From Kordiimonadales bacterium (GTDB lineage Bacteria; Pseudomonadota; Alphaproteobacteria; Sphingomonadales; Kordiimonadaceae), in the NCBI GenBank assembly GCA_015485385.1, contig WFTS01000103.1, forward strand, positions 1 through 41,077: DNA of 41,077 nucleotides, written 5' to 3'. Made by a program: the position numbers and the translations under genes. The notes beneath the pieces are model-generated. The model did no database searches. It was given only the letters and a program-made list of their open reading frames with translations, and was not told the DNA's origin. Positions 1 through 9,173 of this stretch are shown one piece after another. Positions within the stretch are counted from its first letter, which is position 1. Each line of letters begins with the position of its first letter.

Positions 1-100
1 TCACTATAGTGGATAAAAATAGGTATTGAACAATATATTGGATATGATATTCACTATATGAAACTAAAGTATCAAAACCCATGCAACAGGGGGAAATGCC
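1..100 (+). promoter_or_regulatory. Upstream region of kbl-tdh with AT-rich palindromic repeats
   Basis: The stretch is very AT-rich. It contains a perfect 10-bp palindrome CACTATAGTG at 2-11, and a related TTCACTATATG at 50-60. These could be operator half sites or part of a promoter for kbl. No Fnr-type palindrome is present. The ribosome binding site GGGGGAAA sits just before the GTG start of kbl at 101. Function is inferred only from position. Confidence 0.3.
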
Positions 101-1297
101 GTGAACAGCCGCTATAAAAAATTTCTACAAGATGAAATAGAGGCCACCCATCAAGCTGGACTTTATAAAACTGAACGCATTATAACCACTCCGCAATCGG
201 CCACTGTGAATGTGGCTGGCGGCGAAGAAGGCGGCTACATAAATTTCTGTGCAAATAATTACCTTGGGCTCTCAAACGACCAGTCACTGGTCGATACAGC
301 CAAGGCGGCACTTGATAAATATGGTTACGGAATGTCGTCAGTGCGCTTTATTTGCGGCACGCAAGACATCCACAAGCAGCTTGAATTTAAGCTCGCAGCC
401 TTTCTCAAAACTGAAGATGTTATTCTGTACCCAAGTTGTTTTGATGCCAACGCTGGGCTATTTGAAACCTTATTGGGCCCTGAGGATGCGATCATCTCTG
501 ATGCACTGAACCATGCCAGCATCATAGACGGCGTAAGGCTTTGTAAAGCCAAGCGTTTTCGCTATGCCAACAATGATATGGACGCCCTTGAAAAATGCCT
601 TCAGGAGGCTCAAAGCGCCCGTTTTCGCTTAATTGCCACTGACGGTGTTTTCTCAATGGACGGTATCTTGGCAAACTTACCCGCCATCTGCGATCTGGCT
701 GAAAAATATGATGCCATGGTGATGGTCGATGATAGCCACGCGGTTGGTTTCACTGGCCCAACGGGCGCTGGAACGCCTGAATATTGGGGCGTTCAGGACC
801 GTGTTGATATTATCACCGGCACGCTTGGCAAGGCGCTAGGCGGAGCATCTGGCGGATTTACAGCGGCATCGAAGGAAGTGGTGGAATGGTTACGGCAACG
901 CTCACGTCCATACTTGTTTTCCAATACACTCGCTCCGGTAATTGCTGCCACAAGCTGCAAAGTCTTAGATATGCTGGCCGCTGACCTATCGCCGCTACGC
1001 CGGGTCCAAGAAAACAGCGCCTATTTCCGCGAAAAAATGACAGCCCTTGGCTTTACTCTCGCGGGTGCTGGCCATGCGATTATCCCTGTCATGCTGGGTG
1101 ATGCACAAAAGGCCGCTGATATGGCAGATGCTCTTTTGGGGGAAGGCATTTTTGTCATCGGTTTTTCTTTCCCGGTGGTCCCAAGAGGCGAGGCCCGTAT
1201 TCGCACGCAAATGTCTGCTGCTCACACTCGCGAACAGCTAGACCATGCCATCGGCGCTTTTGCTCGCATTGGTCGCCAACTTGGCATCATAGATTAA
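101..1297 (+). CDS. kbl: Glycine C-acetyltransferase (2-amino-3-ketobutyrate CoA ligase)
   Basis: This 398-residue PLP enzyme of the alpha-oxoamine synthase family cleaves 2-amino-3-ketobutyrate with CoA to glycine and acetyl-CoA. It is the second step of threonine breakdown through threonine dehydrogenase. The sequence shows the family pattern throughout: the substrate segment [10 protein letters not shown] near residue 50, the [10 protein letters not shown] segment around 210-220 whose Asp and His contact PLP, and [10 protein letters not shown] near 245, where the Lys forms the Schiff base. Length fits the usual 395-400. The start is a GTG with a strong GGGGGAAA site before it. tdh follows 49 bp downstream on the same strand, which is the classic kbl-tdh pair and supports the assignment over other family members (AONS, ALAS, SPT). 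It is cytoplasmic. No truncation is seen. Confidence 0.95.
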   Translation: MNSRYKKFLQDEIEATHQAGLYKTERIITTPQSATVNVAGGEEGGYINFCANNYLGLSNDQSLVDTAKAALDKYGYGMSSVRFICGTQDIHKQLEFKLAAFLKTEDVILYPSCFDANAGLFETLLGPEDAIISDALNHASIIDGVRLCKAKRFRYANNDMDALEKCLQEAQSARFRLIATDGVFSMDGILANLPAICDLAEKYDAMVMVDDSHAVGFTGPTGAGTPEYWGVQDRVDIITGTLGKALGGASGGFTAASKEVVEWLRQRSRPYLFSNTLAPVIAATSCKVLDMLAADLSPLRRVQENSAYFREKMTALGFTLAGAGHAIIPVMLGDAQKAADMADALLGEGIFVIGFSFPVVPRGEARIRTQMSAAHTREQLDHAIGAFARIGRQLGIID

Positions 1298-1346
1298 AAC
1301 GACATTAAACCAGATTTGGCCCCATTAAACTAGATTAGGACCCGGC

Positions 1347-2372
1347 ATGAAAGCCTTGGTGAAAGCAAAAGCCCAAGAAGGCATCTGGATACAAGATGTG
1401 CCCCTGCCCGACGTTGGGCATAATGATGTGCTTGTTAAGGTCAAGAAAACCGCGATTTGCGGCACAGATATTCACATATATAACTGGGACAAATGGGCGC
1501 AAGATACCATCCCGGTGCCTATGCATGTCGGCCATGAATTTGTCGGCGAAATTGTTGAAATAGGCACAGAAGTCCGAGGCCTATCTCTTGGACAACGCGT
1601 TTCAGCCGAAGGGCATATTACCTGCGGACACTGCCGCAATTGCCGTGCAGGACAACGTCATTTGTGTCGCAACACTGAAGGCATAGGCGTCAACCGCCCC
1701 GGTGCATTTGCAGAATATATCGCAGTTCCCGCAAGTAATATTTGCCCGATCCCTGACGGTGTAAGCGACGATTTGGCATCCATTCTGGACCCTCTTGGCA
1801 ACGCAGCCCACACCGCACTATCGTTTGATCTTGTTGGCGAGGATGTTTTGATCACTGGCGCTGGCCCCATCGGCATAATGGCTGTGGCCATTGCTCGCCA
1901 TGCCGGCGCCCGCCATGTGGTTATCACCGATGTCAATGATTTTAGGCTTGATCTTGCCGTTCAAATGGGGGCAACCAGTACCGTAAATGTTAGTAAACAG
2001 TCCCTTCGTGACGTCATGAGCGACCTTCATATGACCGAGGGGTTTGACGTCGGGCTTGAGATGTCAGGCGTTCCGGCTGCCTTCAATGACATGCTTGAAA
2101 CCATCAACCACGGAGGCAAGGTTGCCCTTCTTGGATTACTGCCTGAAAACACTGGGATCAATTGGAACCATGTGATTTTCAAAGGCTTGGAAATGCGCGG
2201 AATTTATGGGCGCCGCATGTTTGAAACTTGGTATAAAACTATCGCCATGATCGAAAGCGGCCTAGTGCTTGACCCCGTGATCACGCATCATTTCCCTATC
2301 GAGAATTTCCAACAAGGCTTTGACATTATGCGTGCCGGAAAATCAGGAAAGGTTATCCTCAATTGGGCCTAA
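1347..2372 (+). CDS. tdh: L-threonine 3-dehydrogenase
   Basis: This 341-residue zinc-dependent medium-chain dehydrogenase oxidises L-threonine to 2-amino-3-ketobutyrate with NAD+, giving the substrate of the kbl product encoded just upstream. Seen in the sequence: the catalytic zinc ligands in CGTDIHIY (near residue 38) and GHEFVGE (near 63), the four-cysteine structural zinc lobe [15 protein letters not shown] (about 93-107), and the Rossmann glycine motif [12 protein letters not shown] (about 170-180). Length matches the family exactly. The start ATG follows GGACCCGGC, a modest ribosome site. It forms an operon with kbl. The nearest terminator-like hairpin is about 265 bp downstream (2637-2668). 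No oddity is seen. Confidence 0.95.
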   Translation: MKALVKAKAQEGIWIQDVPLPDVGHNDVLVKVKKTAICGTDIHIYNWDKWAQDTIPVPMHVGHEFVGEIVEIGTEVRGLSLGQRVSAEGHITCGHCRNCRAGQRHLCRNTEGIGVNRPGAFAEYIAVPASNICPIPDGVSDDLASILDPLGNAAHTALSFDLVGEDVLITGAGPIGIMAVAIARHAGARHVVITDVNDFRLDLAVQMGATSTVNVSKQSLRDVMSDLHMTEGFDVGLEMSGVPAAFNDMLETINHGGKVALLGLLPENTGINWNHVIFKGLEMRGIYGRRMFETWYKTIAMIESGLVLDPVITHHFPIENFQQGFDIMRAGKSGKVILNWA

Positions 2373-2636
2373 TTTGATGTTTCCCCAACCGCGTTTTGTT
2401 TGGTTGACGATCAGACGCCGCGCAGGATTCGCCCTAAAAACATACAGGGTACAGGCTTACCCAGTGTGACCCGATTGAGTGCCCCGACTGATTAAGCCTA
2501 GCATTTGATCAGACAGAGTGAGCCTACTAAGTGACCCAAGCAACTGATCAGACAGGGTGATCAAACGGGGAATTTCAGTTTGGCGCCGCTATATTATTTA
2601 GCCTGATCACTAGACCTTCTTTAGTATGGACAAAAT
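2373..2636. other. Intergenic stretch after tdh with a short direct repeat
   Basis: There is no convincing gene here. The stretch contains two copies of TGATCAGACAGRGTGA at 2506-2521 and 2545-2560 (15 of 16 bases identical, 39 bp apart). A looser relative may lie around 2465-2480. The meaning is unknown: it could be a decayed repeat element or a regulator binding pair. Confidence 0.35.
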
Positions 2637-2668
2637 AAAAACCCGCCTCAACAGAAGCGGGTTTTTTA
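2637..2668. terminator. Bidirectional rho-independent terminator
   Basis: The stem AAAAACCCGC / GCGGGTTTTT encloses the loop CTCAACAGAA. It is flanked by a T-run on the plus strand and an A-run on its other side (T-run on the minus strand). It sits between the convergent tdh (plus) and the exported-protein gene (minus, ending at 2736), so it can stop transcription from both sides. Confidence 0.85.
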
Positions 2669-2735
2669 TATCTTCTCAGAATAATAAGCCTAACGTTAGT
2701 GACCGTACTCTGAGGTTTACCTCTGCGGCCAAAGC

Positions 2736-3287
2736 TTATCCGTTATTGCCAAGACGAGTAATTTTCTGGCCAAGCATTTCAGCATCATCTAACAATTTAT
2801 AGCTAGAGATAAGCATATCCATGCCCGCTTCCATTTGTGCTTCAGCAGCAAGATCAGCCTCCGCGCCTGCACCAGCAGCCGGAGCAACATCCGCCAACAG
2901 ATCAACCGAAACTTCGTCGATCAAGCCAGCAAATTGGGCTTGCGCTTTTTCAAAAATCACGCCTGCTTTAAAAGCACCAACTTTTAGATCATCGCTATTT
3001 GAAGCGCTATTTTCAGCCTTCATCATTTTAGCATAACAGCCGCGCGCCTGATCTGAAGCAGAGATAACCTGCTTGAATTCGGTTGCTACGGCAACGACCC
3101 TTTGGTCAGCTGACATATTTTTTGACGCATCTATAGATTTCATGCCGCCTGCATAATCAGAAACAAGTGCATAACATTGATTGCCAAACGCCGTCGCAGG
3201 ATCAAAATCCTCGGAAGCCGCAGCCAATCCGCTAAGCAAAACAACACTGGCACTTATACCGGCAACCCGGTTTATAAAGGTTTTCAC
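2736..3287 (-). CDS. Small exported alpha-helical protein of unknown function
   Basis: A 183-residue protein that I do not recognise. The N-terminus is a clear Sec signal peptide: basic MKTFINR, then a hydrophobic stretch ending in SGLAAASED, with likely cleavage after AAA or AAS near residue 25. The mature part is rich in Ala, Asp, Glu, Met and Lys and looks helical. Two cysteines (in NQCYALV and ARGCYAKM) could form one disulphide in the periplasm. There are no transmembrane segments after the signal and no haem or metal motif. The start is GTG, chosen for the GAGGGG site six bases upstream. It is a single gene, with its own upstream region of about 300 bp and the terminator at 2637-2668 downstream. 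It could be a periplasmic or envelope stress protein, but nothing in the sequence shows a function. Confidence 0.75.
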   Translation of the reverse strand: MKTFINRVAGISASVVLLSGLAAASEDFDPATAFGNQCYALVSDYAGGMKSIDASKNMSADQRVVAVATEFKQVISASDQARGCYAKMMKAENSASNSDDLKVGAFKAGVIFEKAQAQFAGLIDEVSVDLLADVAPAAGAGAEADLAAEAQMEAGMDMLISSYKLLDDAEMLGQKITRLGNNG

Positions 3288-3588
3288 AACACACCCCTCG
3301 TTAAAAATAAAACCCTACCTCGCAGATAATGGTGCATGAAGCGCGCTGGAAAATCAAATTTAGTTTAAATTTTCTGAAAACAGTCCTATTTTGGCACAGA
3401 TACACGTGTGAATTCTGCACTTTTACGGCACTTATGACCATCACCGGTTGATATTTCTGCCCGATTTACCGCTTTTCGATTCATTTCTGACCTGAAACGA
3501 ATCTCAATTCGCACCGATTCTCCTTGTGCCTATAAATAGGGAAATCACAAATATTTCAGCTTAAGATATATAAAGCCATCCCCTGCGC
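3288..3588. other. Intergenic region between recQ and the exported-protein gene
   Basis: Both flanking genes run on the minus strand, so this should hold the promoter of the exported-protein gene. It is AT-rich near 3355-3375, with an imperfect palindrome AAATTTAGTTTAAATTT. No gene, Fnr-type site or clear terminator for recQ was found. Confidence 0.4.
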
Positions 3589-5451
3589 TTAGAGAGTATT
3601 ATCCCCAATGAAGCGAATAAACTGTGCGCCAAATTCTTGTTGTTTGCTTGCACCAACACCGTGAATGTCGCCAAACTGCTCTAGGGTCGCGGGCTTTTTA
3701 ACGGCCATATCAATCAGGCTTTTGTCCGAAAATATCACATAAGCTGGCACTGTGCGCTCAGCCGCAATTTCCCGGCGGTATGATTTAAGAGCTAAAAACA
3801 GAGCCTCTGCATCAGCAGGAATGTTATCAGCAGCCGTCGACTTACGTCCGCGTTTGCGTGTGCCGTTTTGTTTTAAAGACTGAACATCAGGACGCCGCTT
3901 AAAGACAGCCTTGCCTTTCAATAATTGCACGCCCTTGTCGGTTATTTGAAGTGATCCATGCTGCATATCGGCCGTAATAAATCCAGCAGCCATCAATTGC
4001 CGGGCTATTGATTTCCATTCGTTCGCGCTTAGGTCCCGACCAACAGAAAACGTAGGCAATGCATTATGACCAAGCTGCTCTACCCGTGGCGTATTTTTAC
4101 CCGTTATAATATCCACAATATGCCCTACACCAAAGGTCTGCCCAGAACGGTACATCGCGGATAATAGCTTTTGGCCAAGTTCAGTAGAATCCACTGTTTC
4201 ACATGGATTATCGCAGAGATCACAGTTACCGCATGAAGCCCCTGCCGTGTCTTCTCCAAAATACTGAAGCAAAGACGCACGCCTGCAAACCGGGGCTTCA
4301 CAAAAAGCCAGCAGTGCATTCAAGCGCTGATGGCCGCGCATTTTGTGGCCAGCCTCGGCTTGCTCGCTCTCAATAAACATCCGGCGCATACGGATATCAT
4401 CCATGCCGTACAACATATGTGCTGCGGCCGGAGCGCCGTCTCTCCCTGCACGGCCAATTTCCTGATAATAAGCCTCAGGGGACGCCGGAAGGTCCGTATG
4501 AAAAACAAAGCGAATATCCGGCTTGTCGATCCCCATACCAAAGGCAATGGTCGCGACCATAATAAGATCAGGCTCTGCCATAAAGCGATCAAGGTTTTGC
4601 GAACGGTCAGCGCTATTCATGCCTGCGTGATAGGTTCGAGCATTGTAGCCTTCAGCCAGAAGTAAGGCCGTTGCTTCTTCAGTTTTCTTGCGTGACAAGC
4701 AATAGACAATGCCGTTTTCAGATTTACTTCTCCGCGCCTTTAGGAAACGCAATAGCTGTTGTTTCCAGCCTTTTTTTATTTCCACAGCCAAGCTGATGTT
4801 TGGCCGGTCGAACCCCGTGAGGTATGTTGTCACATTTCCTGAAAATATTTTCTCACAAATCTGATCGCGAGTGGCTTGGTCTGCTGTTGCCGTTAGCGCA
4901 ATGATTGGAACATCCGGGAACCGCACATGCAAACCGGATAAGGCTTCATATTCTGGCCTAAAAGCCGCGCCCCACTGTGAAATACAGTGCGCTTCATCTA
5001 TTGCAAAGCACGCAGGGCCAAGCCGTTCAATGCCATCCAACATTCCGGGGGCCATCAAACGTTCGGGCGAAAGATAGAGCAATTTCAAAGTTCCGCTGTG
5101 TAATTTCTCCCAAACCGCATCCTTTTCCTCTGGACTATTAGCGGTATTCAGTGTCGCGGCTTCGATGCCCAGAAGCCGCAGCGCATCCACTTGATTTTGC
5201 ATCAAGGAAATAAGCGGCGAAACCACGATTGTAAGCCCCGAAAACATCAAAGCCGGAATTTGAAAACACAGCGACTTTCCCGCCCCTGTCGGCATCACCG
5301 CAAGAACATTCTCACCCTTGATCACGCGCTCGATGATCTCTGCCTGTTTCCCTCGAAAAGCCTTAAACCCAAAAACATCTTGCAGCAAAATCTCTTTTTG
5401 TGGACTGACCAGCATTTTTGACATCATTTTTATATCAACTTTATCGTCCAT
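3589..5451 (-). CDS. recQ: ATP-dependent DNA helicase RecQ
   Basis: This is a 3'-5' superfamily-2 helicase for recombination repair and replication restart. Visible motifs in order: the RecQ Q-motif region FGFKAFRGKQAEII; Walker A MPTGAGKSLCFQ; the DEAH box IDEAHCISQWG with the RecQ aromatic-rich loop after it; the helicase C-terminal lobe with FGMGIDKPDIRFV and EIGRAGRDG; the RecQ zinc-binding cysteines (C-x-NCDLCDNPC area); a winged helix; and a C-terminal HRDC domain (EALFLALKSYRREIAAE onward). About 620 residues from the ATG at 5451, close to E. coli RecQ (609). The start is uncertain: an in-frame GTG lies at 5484 and further ATGs follow, and none has a strong ribosome site. It is transcribed away from ccoN, and the intervening region holds an Fnr-type site more likely to serve ccoN. 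Confidence 0.93.
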   Translation of the reverse strand: MDDKVDIKMMSKMLVSPQKEILLQDVFGFKAFRGKQAEIIERVIKGENVLAVMPTGAGKSLCFQIPALMFSGLTIVVSPLISLMQNQVDALRLLGIEAATLNTANSPEEKDAVWEKLHSGTLKLLYLSPERLMAPGMLDGIERLGPACFAIDEAHCISQWGAAFRPEYEALSGLHVRFPDVPIIALTATADQATRDQICEKIFSGNVTTYLTGFDRPNISLAVEIKKGWKQQLLRFLKARRSKSENGIVYCLSRKKTEEATALLLAEGYNARTYHAGMNSADRSQNLDRFMAEPDLIMVATIAFGMGIDKPDIRFVFHTDLPASPEAYYQEIGRAGRDGAPAAAHMLYGMDDIRMRRMFIESEQAEAGHKMRGHQRLNALLAFCEAPVCRRASLLQYFGEDTAGASCGNCDLCDNPCETVDSTELGQKLLSAMYRSGQTFGVGHIVDIITGKNTPRVEQLGHNALPTFSVGRDLSANEWKSIARQLMAAGFITADMQHGSLQITDKGVQLLKGKAVFKRRPDVQSLKQNGTRKRGRKSTAADNIPADAEALFLALKSYRREIAAERTVPAYVIFSDKSLIDMAVKKPATLEQFGDIHGVGASKQQEFGAQFIRFIGDNTL

Positions 5452-5566
5452 ATGCTGGCTTTGAAATGAAGGGCACAAAAGCACTTTGGCTGCAGCCTTT
5501 CATGACCTAATCCAAGAAGGCTAATCCAAGAAAATTTTGACATTGTAGCGCACCCTCTATGATTTT

Positions 5567-5580
5567 TTGACTTAGGTCAA
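5567..5580. promoter_or_regulatory. Fnr/Dnr/FixK-type site upstream of ccoN
   Basis: A perfect TTGAC-TTAG-GTCAA palindrome. In this protein family it is an activator site, usually centred near -41.5, which would put transcription start for the cco operon near 5615. That leaves an untranslated leader of over 300 bases before ccoN at 5952. It also lies 116 bp upstream of the recQ start, so an effect on recQ cannot be excluded. Confidence 0.85.
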
Positions 5581-5951
5581 ACCTTAGTGCGCGCTTTTCA
5601 TTTAGTAGGTATTTTTAGTATGGATGAAGTATGAATAACAAAAATATATTCGGGGTATATTCGAAAGTATCAAGGGGAAGACTATAGATGCATCGCAGGG
5701 GTTTTTGACTATTGCTTCCAGCATATGGACGCCATGGCAGCAAGGGCAGAGAAATCATGGTCCAAGATCAATTTCCAGCAAAAGCATTGATTTCTAATAA
5801 ATTTAACCGCATGATCAGATATGTTTCACAGGCCATAGTTCGATGGCCTCAGTCAACTGATTTGCCAAAAGTAGTATGGCCCTAAATGGGCCTAATTTTT
5901 ACGCAGCGAGCCTGCGTTTGCACTTTGACTATTTCCAACGAGGAAGCGGAA
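5581..5951 (+). other. Long leader of the cco operon, no recognised gene
   Basis: This stretch lies between the Fnr-type site and the ccoN start. It contains only very short reading frames, for example an 18-codon frame starting ATGAATAACAAA near 5631 and a 21-codon frame starting ATGGACGCC near 5726. None has homology that I recognise. An AT-rich segment around 5600-5620 could be the -10 region. Whether the leader is transcribed and structured is not visible from sequence alone. Confidence 0.4.
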
Positions 5952-7388
5952 ATGAACACAATGAACAGCACACCAAATTATAACGATGACGTGGTAAAGC
6001 TTTTTACTATCGCCACCGTATTTTGGGGCATCGTAGGCTTTACTGTCGGCGTCTTTATCGCTCTGCAAATGGCCTTTCCTGCACTTAACTTTGGTGAATA
6101 TTTCACCTTTGGACGGCTGAGGCCACTCCATACATCAGCGGTTATTTTCGCGTTTGGCGGAAATGCCCTGTTTGCAACTAGTTATTTTTCAGTGCAGCGA
6201 ACTTGCCGCACTAGATTATGGGGCGACGGCTGGTCTAAATTCACCTTTTGGGGCTATCAGATATTCATTGTTCTTGCCGCCGTTGGCTATGTCACCGGGG
6301 TAACCCAAGCCAAAGAATATGCCGAACCAGAATGGTATGCTGATTTGTGGCTGACTATCGTCTGGGTCACTTATTTGATCGTGTTTCTAATGACACTTAA
6401 GAACCGCCAAGAACCCCACATATATGTGGGGAACTGGTTTTTCCTAGCCTTCATTGTTACGGTAGCCGTTTTGCATTTGGCCAATAATGCTGCCATTCCA
6501 GTGTCCCTATTTGGAGCAAAAAGCTATCCCCTTTGGGGCGGCGTACAATCCGCTATGATCCAGTGGTGGTACGGCCATAACGCCGTTGGTTTCTTCCTGA
6601 CTGCGGGCTTCCTCGGCATTATGTATTATTTTGTGCCTAAACGTGCGGAACGGCCCATCTATAGTTACCGCTTGTCGATCATTCACTTCTGGTCGCTCAT
6701 TTTCCTCTATATTTGGGCAGGGCCACACCATTTGCATTATACCAGCCTGCCTGATTGGGCTCAGACACTGGGGGCTACTTTCTCAATCATGCTTTGGATG
6801 CCTTCTTGGGGCGGCATGATCAACGGCATGATGACACTATCCGGCGCATGGCATAAACTTAGGGAAGATCCTGTTCTTCAGTTTATGATTATTTCTCTTG
6901 CCTTCTACGGCATGAGCACGTTTGAAGGGCCATTAATGTCCATCAAAACAGTGAACGCTTTAAGTCATTACACCGACTGGACTATCGGCCATGTACACGC
7001 GGGTGCTCTTGGCTGGGTTGGCTTCATTACCTTTGGTGCACTTTATCATCTGGTGCCGATTTTATGGAAAAAACAGGCTCTCTATTCGATGCGGCTTGTT
7101 AGCATCCACCTTTGGATCGCCACCACAGGTATCGTCCTTTATATTGTCGCCATGTGGTTCGGCGGCATTACCCAAGGCCTAATGTGGCGCTCTTATGATT
7201 CTATGGGCTTCCTTGAATTCAGCTTTGTTGAGACCGTAATGGCCATGCATATCCCGTATGTGGTTCGCGCGCTTGGAGGCGGCTTGTTCCTCCTCGGGGC
7301 CTTGATCATGGCTTATAACCTTATCAAAACCGTCAGGGGTGACACTGTTGCCTCTACAATCTCTGACGCGGAGAAAGCCCATGCTTAA
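5952..7388 (+). CDS. ccoN: cbb3-type cytochrome c oxidase catalytic subunit I
   Basis: The catalytic subunit of the high-affinity cbb3 oxidase, which reduces O2 to water at low oxygen in the inner membrane. 478 residues, with about 12 membrane helices. Haem and copper ligands are visible: [16 protein letters not shown] (low-spin haem b His), [11 protein letters not shown] (Cu-B His), [13 protein letters not shown] (His pair of Cu-B), and [15 protein letters not shown] (haem b3 and low-spin haem His). The start at 5952 is chosen because GAGGAAG lies just before it and the protein then begins [10 protein letters not shown] ahead of the first helix. An in-frame ATG at 5886 would add 22 residues of non-membrane sequence without a ribosome site. 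It is the first gene of ccoNOQPGHIS. It overlaps ccoO by 8 bases. Confidence 0.97.
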   Translation: MNTMNSTPNYNDDVVKLFTIATVFWGIVGFTVGVFIALQMAFPALNFGEYFTFGRLRPLHTSAVIFAFGGNALFATSYFSVQRTCRTRLWGDGWSKFTFWGYQIFIVLAAVGYVTGVTQAKEYAEPEWYADLWLTIVWVTYLIVFLMTLKNRQEPHIYVGNWFFLAFIVTVAVLHLANNAAIPVSLFGAKSYPLWGGVQSAMIQWWYGHNAVGFFLTAGFLGIMYYFVPKRAERPIYSYRLSIIHFWSLIFLYIWAGPHHLHYTSLPDWAQTLGATFSIMLWMPSWGGMINGMMTLSGAWHKLREDPVLQFMIISLAFYGMSTFEGPLMSIKTVNALSHYTDWTIGHVHAGALGWVGFITFGALYHLVPILWKKQALYSMRLVSIHLWIATTGIVLYIVAMWFGGITQGLMWRSYDSMGFLEFSFVETVMAMHIPYVVRALGGGLFLLGALIMAYNLIKTVRGDTVASTISDAEKAHA

Positions 7389-8121
7389 GCATCATAAAAA
7401 AATTGAAAAAAACTCGATTCTTTTGCTGATCTTTACAGTATTGGTTATCTCGGTTGGCGGCATAGTTGAGATATTGCCTTTATTCAGAATGGAAACCACG
7501 ATCGAGCCGGTGAAAGGCGTAAGGCCGTACTCACCCCTAGAACTTGCCGGTTATAAAATTTATATCCGGGAAGGCTGCTATAATTGCCACAGCCAGCAAA
7601 TCCGGCCTCTACGCGATGAAGTGGAACGTTATGGCCATTACTCGCTTGCGGCAGAAAGCATGTATGACTTTCCGTTTCAGTGGGGCTCAAAGCGTACCGG
7701 ACCAGATTTAGCCCGCGTTGGTGGGAAATATTCTGACGAATGGCATGTCCAGCACTTAACCCATCCGCAGGATTTGGTTCCTGAAAGCATCATGCCCGGC
7801 TACAAGCATTTGGCGCATCGTGGAGCTGATCTGGATACAATCGCTGAAGACATGAAAGTGCTACGGACAATTGGCGTGCCATATAGTGACGACATGATCA
7901 AAAATGCACGCAGGGATGCCTATGCACAGGCCGCTGATGAAAGCGATTATCATGACGGGCTTGAAGAACGCTACCCAAAAGCCGTGTACCGTAATTTTGA
8001 CGGCGAAGTGACAACCACAGAAATGGACGCATTGGTTGCGTATTTGCAAATACTCGGCACGCTCGCAGAGCTGAAAAATTATCATTCGGCCCCCACAACT
8101 ATGGAGGCATCAAATGATTGA
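7381..8121 (+). CDS. ccoO: cbb3-type oxidase subunit II, mono-haem cytochrome c
   Basis: A 246-residue membrane-anchored c-type cytochrome that passes electrons to CcoN. There is one N-terminal membrane helix ([22 protein letters not shown]), then a periplasmic domain with haem motif [11 protein letters not shown] around residue 65 and a methionine ligand likely in [10 protein letters not shown]. The family pattern [20 protein letters not shown] is intact. The ATG at 7381 is used because GGAG lies seven bases before it and it overlaps the end of ccoN, a common sign of translational coupling. An in-frame upstream start at 7339 lies deep inside ccoN and is unlikely. ccoQ begins inside its 3' end. 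Confidence 0.96.
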   Translation: MLKHHKKIEKNSILLLIFTVLVISVGGIVEILPLFRMETTIEPVKGVRPYSPLELAGYKIYIREGCYNCHSQQIRPLRDEVERYGHYSLAAESMYDFPFQWGSKRTGPDLARVGGKYSDEWHVQHLTHPQDLVPESIMPGYKHLAHRGADLDTIAEDMKVLRTIGVPYSDDMIKNARRDAYAQAADESDYHDGLEERYPKAVYRNFDGEVTTTEMDALVAYLQILGTLAELKNYHSAPTTMEASND

Positions 8122-8278
8122 TTGGCTTACAAACAATGCTGGCATGACCGGCCTGTTATTTTTCTTCTCGGTCTTTGTGATTGTGTCGGTCTGGGCGTTC
8201 AGGCCTAGCGCAAAACAATCAATCGAAGCCCATAAATTTATTCCTCTAAGACCCAGCCAAACGGTGGAGGACAAATAA
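8114..8278 (+). CDS. ccoQ: cbb3-type oxidase small subunit CcoQ (FixQ)
   Basis: A 54-residue protein. It starts at ATG 8114, eight bases before the end of ccoO, with GGAGG a little upstream. One membrane helix ([17 protein letters not shown]) is followed by a short basic tail, the usual form of CcoQ/FixQ, a single-helix subunit that stabilises the cbb3 complex. It sits in the expected place between ccoO and ccoP. Its stop overlaps the ccoP start as TAATG. Identification rests on position, length and topology, because the family has little sequence signature. Confidence 0.88.
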   Translation: MIDWLTNNAGMTGLLFFFSVFVIVSVWAFRPSAKQSIEAHKFIPLRPSQTVEDK

Positions 8279-9162
8279 TGACTGACCATAAAAATAATGA
8301 AGTAGATCAACATTCTGGTACGCAAACAACCGGCCACGAATGGGACGGCATCAAAGAACTGGATACCCCAATGCCGCGCTGGTGGTTGCTTACATTCTAT
8401 GTCTGCATCATCTGGGCCGTTGGCTATTGGTATGTATATCCAGCTTGGCCAACTTTTGGCGGCGAAGGTATACGCGGCGGAACTGTTGGTGCAAGTGACT
8501 GGACGTCTTATAAACAGCTTGAAGAAAGCCAAGCAGAGATTGTAGCTCGCAGAGCCGTATATCAGAGCCAATTTGACAGTGCGCCCTTTGCAGAGATCAA
8601 ACAAAATGAAGCATTGTTTGCCTTTGGTATGGCAGGCGGCAAAGCGGCCTTTGGGGACAATTGCGCTACATGCCATGGGACGGGCGGCGCGGGTGCGAGC
8701 GGATACCCTAATCTTAATGATGATGACTGGCTTTGGGGCGGCACAATAGAGGATATCTACACAACAATTCGGTACGGTATCCGTGCAAACCATGAAGAAA
8801 CACGCTATTCGGAAATGCCCGCTTTTTCAGAGATGTTAGACGCTGACGATATTGATGTTATTGCGGATTATGTTGTGAAAACATCCGCAGGTGCAGCTGA
8901 TGCTGGATCCAGCACCGGAGCAGAAGCCTTTGCAGAAAATTGTGCTGCTTGTCACGGTGATACACTGAAAGGCATGCATGATTTTGGAGCTCCAAATCTT
9001 TCTGATAGCCTTTGGCTCTATGGTTCCAGCAAGGACGATATTGTCGCTCAGATCAAAAAGCCTAAACATGGCCTGATGCCATCGTGGGAGGGTCGCTTAG
9101 ACGCCAGCACAATTCGCCAGCTTGCGCTATATGTACACTCACTTGGCGGCGGTGAAGAGTAA
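8278..9162 (+). CDS. ccoP: cbb3-type oxidase subunit III, di-haem cytochrome c
   Basis: A 294-residue membrane-anchored di-haem c subunit that accepts electrons from soluble cytochromes and hands them to CcoO/CcoN. The N-terminus is the CcoP-type segment HEWDGIKELDTPMPRWW, leading into one membrane helix (LLTFYVCIIWAVGYWYVYPAW). Two haem motifs follow, CATCHG at about residue 129 and CAACHG at about residue 222, each in its own cytochrome c domain. Axial Met candidates lie in YSEMPAF and HGLMPSW. Length is normal. It is coupled to ccoQ by a TAATG overlap. ccoG follows 11 bases later. Confidence 0.97.
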   Translation: MTDHKNNEVDQHSGTQTTGHEWDGIKELDTPMPRWWLLTFYVCIIWAVGYWYVYPAWPTFGGEGIRGGTVGASDWTSYKQLEESQAEIVARRAVYQSQFDSAPFAEIKQNEALFAFGMAGGKAAFGDNCATCHGTGGAGASGYPNLNDDDWLWGGTIEDIYTTIRYGIRANHEETRYSEMPAFSEMLDADDIDVIADYVVKTSAGAADAGSSTGAEAFAENCAACHGDTLKGMHDFGAPNLSDSLWLYGSSKDDIVAQIKKPKHGLMPSWEGRLDASTIRQLALYVHSLGGGEE

Positions 9163-9173
9163 AGAATAAAATC

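Noticed and set aside
8110-8793. Minus-strand open frame of 227 codons across ccoQ/ccoP
   Set aside because: It is antisense to two clear genes with haem motifs and has no family features.
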